The notes under the pieces were generated by a model. The model searched no databases. It was not told the origin of the DNA and saw nothing but the letters and a program-made list of their open reading frames with translations. Source: Collybia mongolica (Eukaryota; Basidiomycota; Agaricomycetes; Agaricales; Clitocybaceae). Taken from it: a stretch of DNA of 64,000 nt. The translations under genes were made by a program, and so were the position numbers. The stretch's first letter is position 1. Every line of letters begins with the position of its first letter. Below, in pieces: positions 11,995-24,338 of the stretch. The stretch is taken from assembly GCA_013420905.1 (NCBI GenBank), contig JAAXNY010000008.1, positions 2,356,001 to 2,420,000 of the forward strand. The letters are read 5' to 3'.

Positions 11995-14328
11995 TTAATT
12001 CGAAGGCATTTTCAGACACGTTGTCTTCAAACCATCCCCACTCCATTTCGCTACTTCGATGAGGAGATTTCGTTTATTCTCAGCAGCGGTCGTCGATCGA
12101 AGTTCATAAAGAGTCGCTGTAGAGTAATGTGCATATTGTCAGCGTGCTATATCTGGACGAGGGAAATTCAGACGAACATAAATTAAACAAGAAAGGCTCA
12201 GCAACTACGACGGATGAAGGCGACGACTTCAATGCTTTCTCCAAAACATCGATCCCCTGTTTCAAAAGCCAATTTGCTATGTAAGTAGATTAAGGTATCG
12301 GCGACAGGTATAACCTCACCTCTTGTAGCTTCCCTTGACTCAATAATGCGACGGAAAGATTATTTACAGCCTTGATTTTTCCTATCAATGAAACTCCAAT
12401 CTCGAGTATGGGCCAGAAACGTACCACGAAATTATTTGCGTCCTCTTGCAGTATCTTTTGTAGATAATCGCTAGCTTGAGTCCAATCTCCCTCTGCAGAG
12501 GCGAGAAGGGCAGCGTTCATATCTTTTGTCGCTTTGTTAGCCGCAGGATCGGCAGCAACAACGGCGAAATGTTTCGCAGCCATCCGCATGTTTCCACTCT
12601 GCAAATATATCCTTCCAACCGAAGCTCGCATGGAGGCAGTTGAGATACTATCTCCTTGCTCACAGAGCGGTTCCAACAGGTGCGCCGCAGCGGTGTAATC
12701 CTGTCTTTGGATGAGACAAATGACAATGACCTATCAGAGGTATTTCGTAATTCACCTTCATTTCCATGAGCTGGGACGCAATGATCAAACATATACGTGC
12801 TCCTCTTTCTTTCCACATTGATGCAGTCGCTGTATCACCCTTTGCTACCCTGGCACTAGATTTACATCTCTGCAACAACGTACTCAATGCGTCGAGGTAG
12901 CCCATGTGATCGCCCGCCCAATACTTCAGGCGCGTTTGCATGACTTCGAGTTCGAATGGAAGAATGCGATTAAAAACCCATGTCTTCGCCTCTGGTGGTT
13001 CTATAGCATTTAAGACAGCAAATAGGTTCGTGCATTCAGCTGAAGTTTGATTGAATAGTCGTAGGCGGGCTAGGCACGATAGCCGGAGGTGCCAGAGCTG
13101 TCAATGAAGGACGTTGGAAAATTGAGTAAGTCAGATCGGTATGTAGGAACCCCTTACATTTAGGACGATAATCAGATCTTCGGGATCCGAAGTCACGATA
13201 CGATCTCTAGCCATTCGGGCCAAAGCTCGCCAGCTGTTGCTCATCTGAACGGTAACAACTCATCACTGGATGCCTCACGAAGGATAATTCCCATATAACT
13301 CACGACCATGGTGTGAAAGTCACTGTGCTGCCAATCGCCAGTAATATCTCGGACAGGACGCTTCTCAGGCGGATAAATATATTTGGTGAGGAGAGTAGTC
13401 AATGGATCCGTCTAGTACAAGTATAATACATTAAAGATCTGGATAGCCACCAAGTTAAATAATGCGAAGAGAAAGAGCGGCGCACATTCGGTATGGGCAG
13501 GAACATGGTAGGGATAACAAGTCCGGGAAGGTACAAGTCTGGAGCCTCGTCTTCCTCCGGCTCACTATCCGAAGAGGGGGGCGGAGGAACATCTTTGTTC
13601 AAGTTGGACGGATGCAACGGTATTGTATGTGGGGTGGTAGGTTGTGGTGCTGACGGGGAGGTGGGGGTGGCGAGGGAGATTTCTTGAGAAGGTGTGATCG
13701 TTTGTTGGGAAGACGAGATAGGCGCTGAGGGCAAATCACGACTCTCTTCGTCCGATGAGCTATCCTCATCATCAATTAAAAATGGGTCGGGGACTTCGGG
13801 CTCCACGTAAACAGAGGGAGGGCTGGTTGACTTTGATTCTGAAGATGAGGGGGCTAGGTCCTCTGCCTGCGATTCTGGAACGGGAGGCGGTGTCAAGTTC
13901 TCTGGCGCAGTAGTTTCAGGTAGAGAGTCCTTAGACGTTCTCCGCTCTTCCACAGACATGTCAGAGGTCGATGTGATGGAACTGCGGGATGATACTTCTG
14001 AAAAAGCTATCGACTCGTCTGAACTTGTTCGGTCGCTGCGGTCGGCTTCGTCGCTCTTGGAAGAACTTTCTCTTCGTGGAGAGGATGGATGATTTGTGGA
14101 AGGATGGGGGAAAATATGGATGATGTTGGAAGGAGGAGCAGTGGTGATGGTGGTAAGGACAGGATTAATCGTGTCGGTGTGATGTTTGGGTGAGCTCACG
14201 TGATGGAACACGCGACTGACCCGACGCTTGATCTTCTTCAAGTTCTTTCCCAATTTGGTGGGGAACTTCGAAGACTTCTCCGAATCTTTGTCGCCCGATG
14301 GGCTTTGTGTGATAGGGGCTTGGGACAT
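11995..14328 (-). CDS. TRAPPC12-like TPR protein (TRAPP complex subunit)
   Basis: Eight exons (14328-13486, 13411-13304, 13244-13158, 13097-12756, 12700-12425, 12370-12320, 12256-12178, 12116-11995) join in frame to 635 aa. The first 280 residues are Ser/Pro/Thr/Glu-rich and disordered. The conserved part starts at LYLPGLVIPTMFLPIP and TDPLTTLLTKYI, continues through LWHLRLSCLARLRLF and a tetratricopeptide array, and ends GIDVLEKALKSSPSSVVVAE then LSTLYELRSTTAAENKRNLL, all typical of TRAPPC12. Family role: TRAPPIII subunit in ER-to-Golgi and autophagic membrane traffic; the animal protein also has a mitotic role. Assignment rests on the order of these blocks as remembered from the family; the disordered head is not diagnostic. 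The last acceptor at 12257 was chosen because an upstream AG breaks the phase. Confidence 0.85.
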
Positions 14329-14836
14329 GGTGGCGGGAACTTGAGAGGGGGATGTTTTGGATTAATCTCCCCTTTATACACCTGCAGACGGGACACTGCC
14401 ATCACATGCGGGAAACTCATGGGGGAAAACATGTGTCAGGTGCATGCCAGCCCCGCATCGATGGAGGGCAGGCATGGAAGGCCCGGTCTAAGACTTTTCC
14501 GAGCTTGACATAGCCAGGTCTCCAAATCGTTTTTAATTAGGTCCCGCTCTCTATCCTGTCAAAAACATCTCGACAGATCGGTGTTAAAGCCAGCCCGAAT
14601 AAGTCGCGTAAATCGGCTCCTGCAAGATAGAAGAACAAAGGCGCTTTTGTTCTGCGGAGCATTGCAGGGTTGCACCATTGAAAGCATCATAATGTATTAA
14701 TGCATATCAGAGCAATATTGAATGGACATGACGGTGATGTGAATACAACTGAATAATGAATGTTTTGACGCGGACCTTGACCTTGTTTCCAAATTGTTCC
14801 TACTCTTCGGGAAGCTCTCTAACCTGACCATGCTGA
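14329..14836. other. intergenic, 508 bases
   Basis: Upstream region of the TRAPPC12-like gene and 3' flank of the KAR9-like gene, both on the minus strand. No further exon chain or RNA gene seen. Confidence 0.5.
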
Positions 14837-17719
14837 TTACATTCCTGCCTGACGATTAAGTATATAGTGGCTCAGATCTTGCCAGCCTACATTCATGAAA
14901 TCAATTCCATATAACATGAGAAGATATCGTATTGATCTTACCTCCTCCAACACGACACATAACCTTCTTCGTGGTCGTGCTTTCGGCAGACTTGCCGGAT
15001 CTCGTGAGAGTTGTCAATCGGCATGTGACAACCTTCCTGCTCAAAGCGTTCGAGAACGCATACTGGGCCTTGATCTCCTCACCCTCTTTTGGAATCCGAC
15101 GAAGTGGGGGATCAACCCGTTCAATAAGTAATCCATGTGCAATTGAGTTCCCAACCGCCGCTACTTCGACATCCAGGGGATCCTTGGGATTGCTTGGTAT
15201 ATATTCGTGCATTGGCAAGTTATCGGATATAGGAGTATACGCCCCGGCACGCGATCCGGGCCTCGATGGCGTCCGACTTGCAGATCCGTCTCTGAAACTT
15301 GAAGGTGGGAGTTTATTCAGGGTGGGTCGAACAGCGGAGCGCCCACTAGTACCGTGGAAGAACGGTACCTGTTGGACTCTGGCACGCATAGCATGTTCAG
15401 GAGTTTGTGCCCGGACAGCAATATTTCTGAAGTTGGGGGGACTCTCTGAGCGGGTATAATCTGACATGGAAGAACCGGGACGTGAAGGAGAGGAAAGATG
15501 AAGGCTAGGAACTGGAATCATAGACCGACTAGGAGGCCTTGGCGGGTGCGCAAAACCGGACGAAGTGACACTCATACCGGATATAGAAAATGTAGGGGAG
15601 AAAGCACGGTGAGGGTCATCGTCATCTCCATACTCCGATCGCCCTGGCGTCCGTACCTGCTTTGAAGGCATCGGGATATGGCTTGGCGTCCTTGCGCGTG
15701 GTCGCGGGGTCATACCGAGTGCCGGGAGATTTGCGCGTGACGGAGTTTGTGCGCGAGACGGAGGTCGGAATGTAGGAAAAGGCGGTGGATGAGACGACTG
15801 AGATGTAGATATTGAAGAGGTCACAGGAGACCATGGTCGGGAAGAGGCCATCGAGGCTCGCGAAAGGCTCCGCCGGTAAGGTGTCCCAAGAGGTGGTACT
15901 GGTGGAACTTCATCCGAATTGCCGTATGTCCCAGTGGAAGAAGGAGGTCGTCTCGGAGGCGTTCCCTTAATCGTTGTTGTACGTTCTTCCGGTTCAACTT
16001 TGGTAGAGCTGTTCCATCGCTGCTTGCTATTAGAACGGCCCTTAATAGTTGCGTTCACATCGACTTTCGCAGCTCTGGGTGATGATTCTGGGGTAAGACT
16101 CTGGGTGTATTTATGGCCCGGTCTATCAGGAGTGGCAGGGGTCGGCGGTTGGCTACTTCGCAGAGAGGTGAACAGAGATGTTCGTTGTCGACGGATTGTT
16201 TGAGTGGTTGGCATTGGCTCAGATGATGGTGTTCGATTGATCTTGTTTACTGTGAGAGGCGTAACTGGAGCCGGTCGAGTTGCCCCAGTGATTTTACGCG
16301 CAAACTTACGAAACGGTGAAATGGACCGCGAAAGGGCACCCGCTGAACTTGGTGTTCTCGATGATCTCGAACCACTGGGAGGTGTCGCAAGGTAACCGTT
16401 CTTTGTCGACATGTTACCTGAGGTACTGGAGCCAGCTTCGCTCGAAGTAGTATCTCCACTCAAGAGAATTTTATACACAGCAGCCATCTCAGCATCCGTT
16501 CTGGATATTCGCTCTCGTAGGTTCTTCCATCGCTGAGCAGACTCAGCATGTCGTCGGAGCGTTTCTCCGTTCTTTGTAACGCGGTCACGGACGCCCTTAT
16601 CAATAATGGATAGAACTTTAGATGTGGCAGGCATATAGTGCCTGCGGGCCAATTCAGAATATTAAGGACGCTAATGAGCATGTTACGTACTTCTTCTTCG
16701 CTTCAAAAGAGTCCACCAGGGAAGCGAATACGTCCAGGTTTGGCGCCACGGGCTTATCGTTGCGCTGGGACGCTGATAAGGAGGCTTGGGATTGGCGAGG
16801 ATCATCGCCACCTCGACGATGTACTTGCCATATGAATTCCTGTGGTTGATGAATTAACGCGGCATGGAGATAAGTTTTGAGGAGAACACACCTGACATCT
16901 ATTCACAGCTTTCTCCAGACTAGACATCATCCCATCGGCCTGGTCTGTAACTGTCCGGAATACCGTCAACCACTTATCTTCCTTGAGTTCCTCTCTCAGT
17001 ACATCACTCTCATCTTGCACTGCTTCCCATTCTGCAACCAGCGTGGCATGTTTCCGCAACATTAAGGCATTCTCGTCCGGATCTCCATTTTGTGCGAAGG
17101 TCGGAGTGGATGCCGTTTGTGAAAACGATTCCAAAGACTCGTTGACCGACTTCATCCCTTTTTCCACTGTTTCGAGTCGCTCGTCAAGACTCATGAGCGA
17201 CTGGTCAATGATGCTTGTTGTCCCTGCAGCATCTCCAGAAGACTGGGACTTATGGCGAAGCTCTTGTATCTCTGCGTAGGATTTTAAGTGACATGTTTCT
17301 ATTCAAATGCGCACCTAACCATACCGAATATACGTGTTTGTATGTCCGAAATTGCGTACGAAAGCTCCGTCATGTGGGTGGAAACCGCCAATAGGCGTAG
17401 ATCCCTGCCAAACTAGACTGTGAGGGCATTTCGGAGACACAAGAGACGTGACATACTCCTGGCTCTTCTGCTTGCCCAACCATTTGGACAAAGACCGTGC
17501 TGAGGTGATGGTGACGTTTTCTGTATGCAGTCAGAACTATCTAGAGCACATCCCGTTGGAATTCGGCGCACCTTCATCCTCCTGATCTAAAGACACTTTC
17601 GATGATGACGCGGAACGCCCGTTCGAACTTGATGGAGAGGGGGGAATATAGCTGAGGTTCGTTTGGGATGAAGAGCTCATGTATGAGCTGCGAGACGAGG
17701 AGGCTGTAGTAGAAACCAT
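14837..17719 (-). CDS. KAR9: Kar9-family cortical microtubule protein with C-terminal GAR (Gas2-related) domain
   Basis: Seven exons (17719-17572, 17520-17457, 17404-17325, 17271-16892, 16839-16691, 16641-14942, 14886-14837) give 856 aa. After a Ser-rich head, residues about 50-330 are a helical Kar9 region (LSKWLGKQKSQ, STHMTELSYAISDIQTRIF, KWLTVFRTVTDQADGMMSSL, YMPATSKVLSIIDKGVRDRV). Residues 340-740 are disordered, rich in Ser/Pro/Arg and TPSR-like repeats. The C-terminus is a GAR domain: IKAQYAFSNALSRKVVTCRL, then KVMCRVGGGWQDLSHYIL, matching the RVGGGW core of Gas2 proteins; this core is completed by the small last exon. Known roles: Kar9 links EB1 (Bim1) on microtubule plus ends to actin or myosin for spindle and nuclear positioning; GAR domains bind microtubules. 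Two SxIP EB1-ligand motifs lie at 15683-15672 and 15524-15513. Confidence 0.88.
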
Positions 17720-18275
17720 ATCGAAAATAATGAATGAAAGAACGAAGTTATGGAGCTAAAGGGAACAAGACAGTAATTTGAGGAACCGCCGAGGTCCCTG
17801 CCACTGGCTAGAATCGTCACAAGAACAGGGTATAAGGCAGGAAGCCTGAACAAGACGCCGACGGCTCCCCGACACCCTAAAAGAATCGATTTGCACCCTG
17901 TGCGCGAATCTGAAGGATGGCTCCAGTCCAAGGCAGATAGGATGTAAGGGTTTGAGTTTGCACTTGTTCGGAATTTGATGATCGTCAAAGCTCTAAACAA
18001 CGTGCTCCAGCCACGATAACTCGATCTTACTTATTGTCTATTAATGTCGTTATGGGGGATACGTGTCAAATTTCAATAGGGAAGATATATAGTACGATAG
18101 TGTCGATATTTTCAGAAGCACGAGCCCACCCAATAGCTAGCGACGATTACAAGTTTGTACAAAGCGACGACATAACGTCTATGATGGTCAATAAAATACA
18201 GATGAGTGTATAACAACTACGATAGTGAATAAGAAAGGCTGTACGATTCCCGAGCCGTCCAAATGGCATAAAGGA
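17720..18275. other. intergenic, 556 bases
   Basis: Lies between the KAR9-like start and the CLR2 stop, both genes on the minus strand. It holds the KAR9 promoter and the CLR2 3' end. No coding exon recognised. Confidence 0.5.
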
Positions 18276-20859
18276 CTAAACAGCATCAACATCCATAGAG
18301 TCAGGGTAAGCGAGATCGTCCAGTTGCATACCATCCTCCATTTCCTCCCCTGCAGCCTCCATAAGCTCCAATCTGTGTATTTCCAAGTCAGAAACGGCAG
18401 CCTTATCAGCGTCTTCAATCATCTTTATCCTTGATATTTTGTGTTGTGTTGGGTCAATTGAATTGCGGAAGCCACCTGATAGTCCCTCTAAGGCCCAAAG
18501 ATGATCATTCTCAGCCAGTCCAGAAGGATCTTGAGGGTTCGCCATGGCTTGATGTAATGTAGGCGACAATAAAGGATGAGAAAGGATTCTCGGGTAATAT
18601 CGTCCGCTAATAAGTCCTAGAGAGAAAACAGCTTCATAACCATCGGGAAGGATCTGTCGAAAACGATACCCGATCGGAGCTGCAGGGAGAAGGTAATGCG
18701 ATATAGAGGGTTTCGACAACTGTGTAACTGGCACCGAAGCAGCGGGGGTTTGAGCTGTCTGCGTTGAGGCTCTAGGGACCGAAGGAACACTATTTGACGA
18801 TGGCTGAGGCTGAACGGCTGACGGAATTGGGCTGTCAATTTTGGGGGACGTTGGCCGCGATGCCAAACCCATTGATGCAGACTTGGGTTTTTCGAGAGCT
18901 GTCGGGTCTTCCCAATCCTCGTCCGCAAGCTCATATAGCATGCCACTTGCTCGGCATTCCTTCTTTGTGTACCCACCGGGTTGAACAGCGTCGACAACGA
19001 ACAAAGCATCTAACTTCATAAAGACACCCCTTGATCCAGCACCTATCTCAGCGGGATCGAGTCCTTGAGCAACAAACGCTTCGAGAGCTTCCTTCCCGGG
19101 ACCAGAGGGAGGGTATATATTCTCAGCGCCTTTGGGTGCAAGGGACCGGCGCGGAACCTTAACCCGGACGAAATCATCTATCCAAAGTCTCTCCGCTCCC
19201 CACCAAAGTCCCTGAAATCGCACTTGCGAATAAAGAGCCTGCGGTGACGCACTAGCAGGAGCTGGTGGTCTTCCTATCACACGATCAAACAGCGTCTGAA
19301 GTTCTGCTGGGGGCATGCCAGGGTTGGGTCCTGATATAGCTCGATAAGACTGTGCGGATGGCAGCAGAGTGGATGAGGAAGGCTGGGAATTATGCCGACT
19401 TGCAGCCTCAAGTGCCGCTTGTAACGACGAAGGGCCGCTGTTGATGGGGATTTGCGGGGGGATTTCGAGAGGGGCGGTATAATCAAAGGCCCATTCGTCT
19501 GTAGGACACCAATATCCAGAGATTGCAGAGGCCATCTGGACCGCTAATGCATAAGATGCAACTGCATCTGCAAATGAAGCTACACTCCCTTCAGGACATG
19601 GATTGTACCTGGCAAGTTTTTCTCGATCGAAATCTAGGTTTTCTGCAGGAAAACGGCGCAATTCATCGATAAGATCACTCGGAGGAACATGTGCCTGGTA
19701 TGGCAGGACTTGGGTATCGTTGAGTAGAATTGAATGTGAAATTCCAAGAAGCTGCATTTTATAAATCGTGGATTGTTCCACTCTCCAAGGAATAGAAGAA
19801 TCAGGGTGTTCCATGATATTATTTCTGTTGCGCTCATTCTCATAGGACGTAGGGCCTCCGTTCATAGTTGTTGTGGTGAGTGGTATGGGTTTCGCCTTCA
19901 ATCTTGTTTCTTCCACTAAGCCCGGCCAAAAGGTGATGGCTGAATTAGAGCCCACGATGGGAGGATTTAAAGAGCACCAAAGAAGTTCACTGGTTCTAAA
20001 CCATCTTTTGAGGCGCATCTCGGTCTTTGAGTGCACTGCTCTCAAATCCGAGTTGCGTTCGACCAGCATTGCTTGTCGGTTTGATATGTGTGGCGATTTG
20101 GATATCACAGGTTTGGGTATCCTCTGAACTGCAGCATAGACTCTCGGGTCGCGATGATGACGCTCATTGTTTTTCATTGCAATTTCACGCATGGTTTTTG
20201 ATTTGTCTCGACCCCTTGGACGTGAAGGAGTTGGCGATTGGCTCCCTGTCGTAGATCGTAGAATCCCGGGCAAAGATGCTGTAACTTCCTTTTGAGTTTT
20301 CTTCGAACAATACTTGCATTGGCAGTTGGAAGGATTCATGGTAGGGTCTTTCAAAAGCCATATCGCGTGAGGTAGAAACTCGTTGATTGAGCGAAAACGG
20401 CGATTTGGGGGACCTACAGTGGACGCGACAGTGAGAATTCAAGGGGAGGAAAGTCGGAGAAATTTACCAAATAGATACAGATCATGTCGAGGGTTTGCTT
20501 CGGGTCCTTTGTGGTGATCAAAAAGACGATATCCTTCTGGCCAACTCCTCAACACGTAGTCAGGCCCAACTAGATATGTAGATGATTAATTGAGGAACAC
20601 AGCCTCTACGCCGACGAGAACACTCACCAGGACGTTCTAAAGCAACGGCTGCGCCTTGACCTGCACCCATCCTCCATCTAACAGCACTAGACGACTCTAA
20701 GTCGACAGGCTGCATAAAATTTACATGGCCTTCGGCGTCCACAACTGGAGTAGTATTTGTCGGCCATGTACGAGGATCGCCGTCGGACCTCTCGAACTCC
20801 AGAAAGGATGCGTTTTCAGGAACACTGAGAGGTTTGTCGGATATCCTACGAGCCGACAT
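18276..20859 (-). CDS. CLR2: Clr2-type transcriptional silencing protein (SHREC subunit family)
   Basis: Three exons (20859-20628, 20569-20468, 20413-18276) make an 823-aa protein, the last exon being 2.1 kb without interruption. The N-terminal block carries the Clr2 hallmark: GPDYVLRSWPEGYRLFDHHK followed by RHDLYLFGPPNRRFRSINEF and LPHAIWLL, then a cysteine cluster NCQCKYCSKK. A later conserved part includes LWWGAERLWIDDFVRVKVPR and GVFMKLDALFVVD. The extreme C-terminus is acidic. In fission yeast Clr2 belongs to SHREC (Clr1-Clr2-Clr3-Mit1), which deacetylates histones and remodels nucleosomes in heterochromatin. Its function in this fungus is inferred from the family. It is head to head with the sterol acyltransferase gene. 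Confidence 0.87.
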
Positions 20860-21649
20860 GTTAAGTCTTGCCCAAGATAAGGTTCATACAGCTCGAAAAG
20901 CGGGAACCCAAATCAAAGTTAGGAGACAGCCGCGGGTTTCGGAGAGGCCACGTGATTATGGGCTTCAGAAAGTAACAAGCGCAAGCAACGCTTCTTTAAA
21001 ATGAACAACCGAAAATTTTGGTCTTTTTCAGCAAACAAATTCAACCACTGTTCTCAAATTTATTCTTGTCATCAGCCACTATTGCCAGTCTTATTCTGGT
21101 TTCCAGCTACGTCTATATTTTCCTATTATTTGACATCTACAACCTCGCCGTGATTATATCTACGCCTTGCATCATGATTCAACATGCATGGTCGTTAAAC
21201 TACACGGCAAGAATAATCTTCACACCCTTGCAGATCGTCTTCCTTCGATTGTTTCTGGGGTGACGTTTTGAAGAGGGTGAACATAATAGCGTCTGATATA
21301 AGAATAGCCAATGTAGAAAACTCCCAGTATATATCTGCGTTTCCAGTTCCAACTCGGACAATAAGTGCGGTGTCGACTATGTCCACATGCCGTTTTTCGG
21401 ATTACGTTAGGATGACGTAGATCAGTATCAAATTGAACACAAGGCCTTGAATTATTTTTACTAAGTGGGGTCCCTTCCTATATATTCATTCGGCACATAT
21501 ACGCTGCACCACCAGGTATTCGGCGGGATTCCCGGGTTTTATATACTGTCCCAGCGGCGCCCTCATCTGCAACCATTTCACGACATCCTCTCATCGCCAT
21601 CCACAACTACTACATCTACTAAACAGTATACCCCGTCCGAACTGATTCC
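20860..21649. promoter_or_regulatory. shared divergent upstream region of CLR2 and the sterol acyltransferase
   Basis: About 790 bases between two diverging start codons. The part nearest the acyltransferase gene (21540-21645) is pyrimidine rich, as is common just upstream of fungal start codons. Frames within it are short and give no recognisable product. Confidence 0.5.
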
Positions 21650-24006
21650 ATGGCTGACCCCGCCCACATCTCAGCTCCGCCCATTGGCAGTCGCACCCCA
21701 AGTGGAGGATTCACAACTTCGGAGGGTACCCTCTACGTGTCAAAGCCATATCGCTCCAAGTCCTCCAAGAAGTTGCGAGCCTTGATCACTTTTGCACCTA
21801 GGAAATCGCATTTCGACATCGAGAATGAGTCGTCAAAGTCGAATGAATTCCGGGTCAGTGTTACCTCTTTTTGTGTTTAGTTATTTTGATCTTTTTTGCA
21901 TCTATCATCCAGGGGTTTTTCTCCTTATTCTGGATTTCAATCTTTATCGTTGTCGTTCAGTCATATGTTCGCAGCATTGAGGCCAGTGGTCGCCCGCTCA
22001 ATCTTGGGTTTGCGACCCTGTTCTCTCAAGATGCTATCACCCTCGCCCTCAGCGACGCAACCCTCGTGTTGAGTACTGGAATATGCGTTCCGTTTGCAAT
22101 AGCTATCAAGAACGGCTGGATCAGATACTACTGGACCGGACTTATCCTCCAACATCTAATTCAAATAACAATCTTACTATCTGCAATTACGTGGACGTTT
22201 AATCGGTACCCACTTATAGTACTACCATTTGATACAAGCTGACAATTATCCCAGGAAGTGGCCATGGGTACAATCCGGTTTCCTGACTCTACACTCCCTT
22301 GTGGGTCATACATACCCTAGATCGATGGACTGCAGTTTATATAATGTCTCCACAGGTTATGATCATGAAGATGCATTCATACATGAGCGTAAATGGTCAT
22401 CTTCAGCAAGTGACGTTACAGTCTCAAAACATTTTGGACGAATTACGCGACGCATCCCAGGCACCCTCAGTAGGGGGCTGGGAAAAGGCCATCATAGATG
22501 CAAAGTCACATCGAGTTGAAACGGACGCTCTGACAGCTATGAGCACTTCCTCCTCCAACGGCACGCGTGAATATACGCCAAGCCGAACCCCTGATGCTCC
22601 TGAGGGCTCATCAACATCTTACACAGATGCTGCAACAGCTACTGCTCTTCGCAGGCGCCTCGCGACAGTTTCCTCCGCTACGAACGGTAATATTATAATG
22701 GAGGGGATCGAGTCGCGGCCTACTCCGCCCAACGGGAGCAGAGCTTCATTCCAAATTGACGAGGACAAACAACACCTGTTTGACCCTCATCCTTTGGTGG
22801 ACCATCCCGATGCGCGAATTTCAGATTTGGCAACCGAATATTCAGAGCTGCAGAGCGAACTTACCAGTCCTGGGCCATGTTATTTAACTTGGCCTAATAA
22901 TATCGATTTGAAAAACTTCGCAGTTTATCAACTTATTCCAACCTTGGTTTACGAGCTGGAATATCCCAGGACTGACCGGTACGTTGTGGCACTGGTACCA
23001 AATGTCAGTAGTGATTGATTGATTCAATGACTGTTAGTATTCGGCCAATATATGTCTTTGAGAAAACAGTACGGTTCTTTGATATCTTCCTACCTTTTCT
23101 ATTCACTGGTGACACTAACCAGGTGGCCACATTTGGAACATTCGCTCTCCTTTACACCGTAACGGAAACATTTATTCTGCCATATATCCCTACATTTGAA
23201 CAGTCTATCGCCCGGTCTCTACTTGATCTTGCGCTCCCATTTATGATTGCGTACCTCCTTCTCTTCTATATCATCTTCGGTATGTCGCAGCTTCTATTCT
23301 TGCCGGCCCTTATTCTGAAAAGCCTTGGCCCATAGAATGTATATGCAATGCATTCGCTGAGCTATCCTAGTGAGGTCTTACCTCTCTCCCCCCACTGAGT
23401 TTACTTAGACGCTTCCAAGCTTCGCGGATCGCCAGTTTTACGACGACTGGGTATGTTCCATAGTATGGCCTTGTTCCTCGTTGCCTAACCTGCGATATCA
23501 CAGTGCAGTTTTCCTTATTTTTCCAGCCCTTGTAATTAATCGACACTGTAGGTGGAACTCGACCTCCTGGGATGAATTTTCCCGTAAATGGAACAAGCCC
23601 GTACATACCTTCCTTTTGCGTCACGTCTATGCACCTACGATAATGGGTTATGGTCTTTCAAGAACGTGGGCTATGTTTTTGACATTCCTGCTGAGCGCGT
23701 GTGTACACGAACTCGTCATGGTAATTGTGACACATAAGTTTAGGTAGGTTGCAATTTTTATCGGTGAGGACCACTCTGATGCGCTACTCGCACTGTAGGA
23801 TGTATCTGTTCGTGCTTCAGGTCCGTTTATACATGCAACCTGCTGACTCTTATCTCATATTTTGTCCCTAGATCGTGCAAATCCCGATGATCGTGGTAAG
23901 CCGTATCCCGATGGTGAAACGTAACAAGCTGTTGGGGAATGTGATATTCTGGCTCGGCCTATATGCTGGATTCCCTTTGCTCTGCGTTGCTTATGTGGCA
24001 TACTGA
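21650..24006 (+). CDS. ARE2: sterol O-acyltransferase (ARE/ACAT type MBOAT), one junction out of phase
   Basis: Eleven exons traced: 21650-21853, 21913-22205, 22255-22300, 22356-22978, 23038-23068, 23123-23279, 23336-23369, 23420-23450, 23552-23743, 23799-23820, 23872-24006, about 588 aa. Multi-span MBOAT enzyme with YPRTDRIRPIYVFEKT, the ACAT signature FYDDWWN, and the catalytic His in SACVHELVM. Known reaction: esterifies ergosterol with a fatty acyl-CoA in the ER to make steryl esters for lipid droplets. A 160-residue Ser/Thr-rich cytosolic loop lies in exon 4. The intron that splits FYDDW from WN has a good GTATGT donor at 23451 and TAG acceptor, but these leave one base too many; one base fewer in the ggg at 23449-23451 would restore phase. 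This is either an assembly error, an unusual splice or a real frameshift. All other junctions are in phase. Confidence 0.88.
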
Positions 24007-24338
24007 GTGTATTGTCCCAATATCCTGATCCGGACTAGAGGTAGTAAATAATATAACCTTTAATGATACCACCGTGCGCACACGGCAGCCACTAATACAT
24101 CTTTCATTCCCATCATACAAGGAGATCTCTGGATAAGCCCACACAGATGGACGGTACTTGTGACTTGCAAAGGACATCATTTTGTGAGACTGCTACACGA
24201 TTGATATGCGATCTAGGTAGAATATAACCGGTAACCTGTCGTGATATATTGGTCTTTGACTTGAATGTCAATAAGAGATAGGAAGGCCATAGGCGAGGTT
24301 TCGGGAGGAAGGGCTCAACAAGTAACACGAACTTGGAA
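24007..24338. other. convergent intergenic region, 332 bases
   Basis: Lies between the stop codons of the sterol acyltransferase and the dioxygenase gene. It must hold both 3' untranslated regions; no separate feature seen. Confidence 0.5.

Noticed and set aside
14932..15459. 175-codon open frame on the plus strand
   Set aside because: Antisense to the Ser/Pro/Arg-rich tail of the KAR9-GAR gene.
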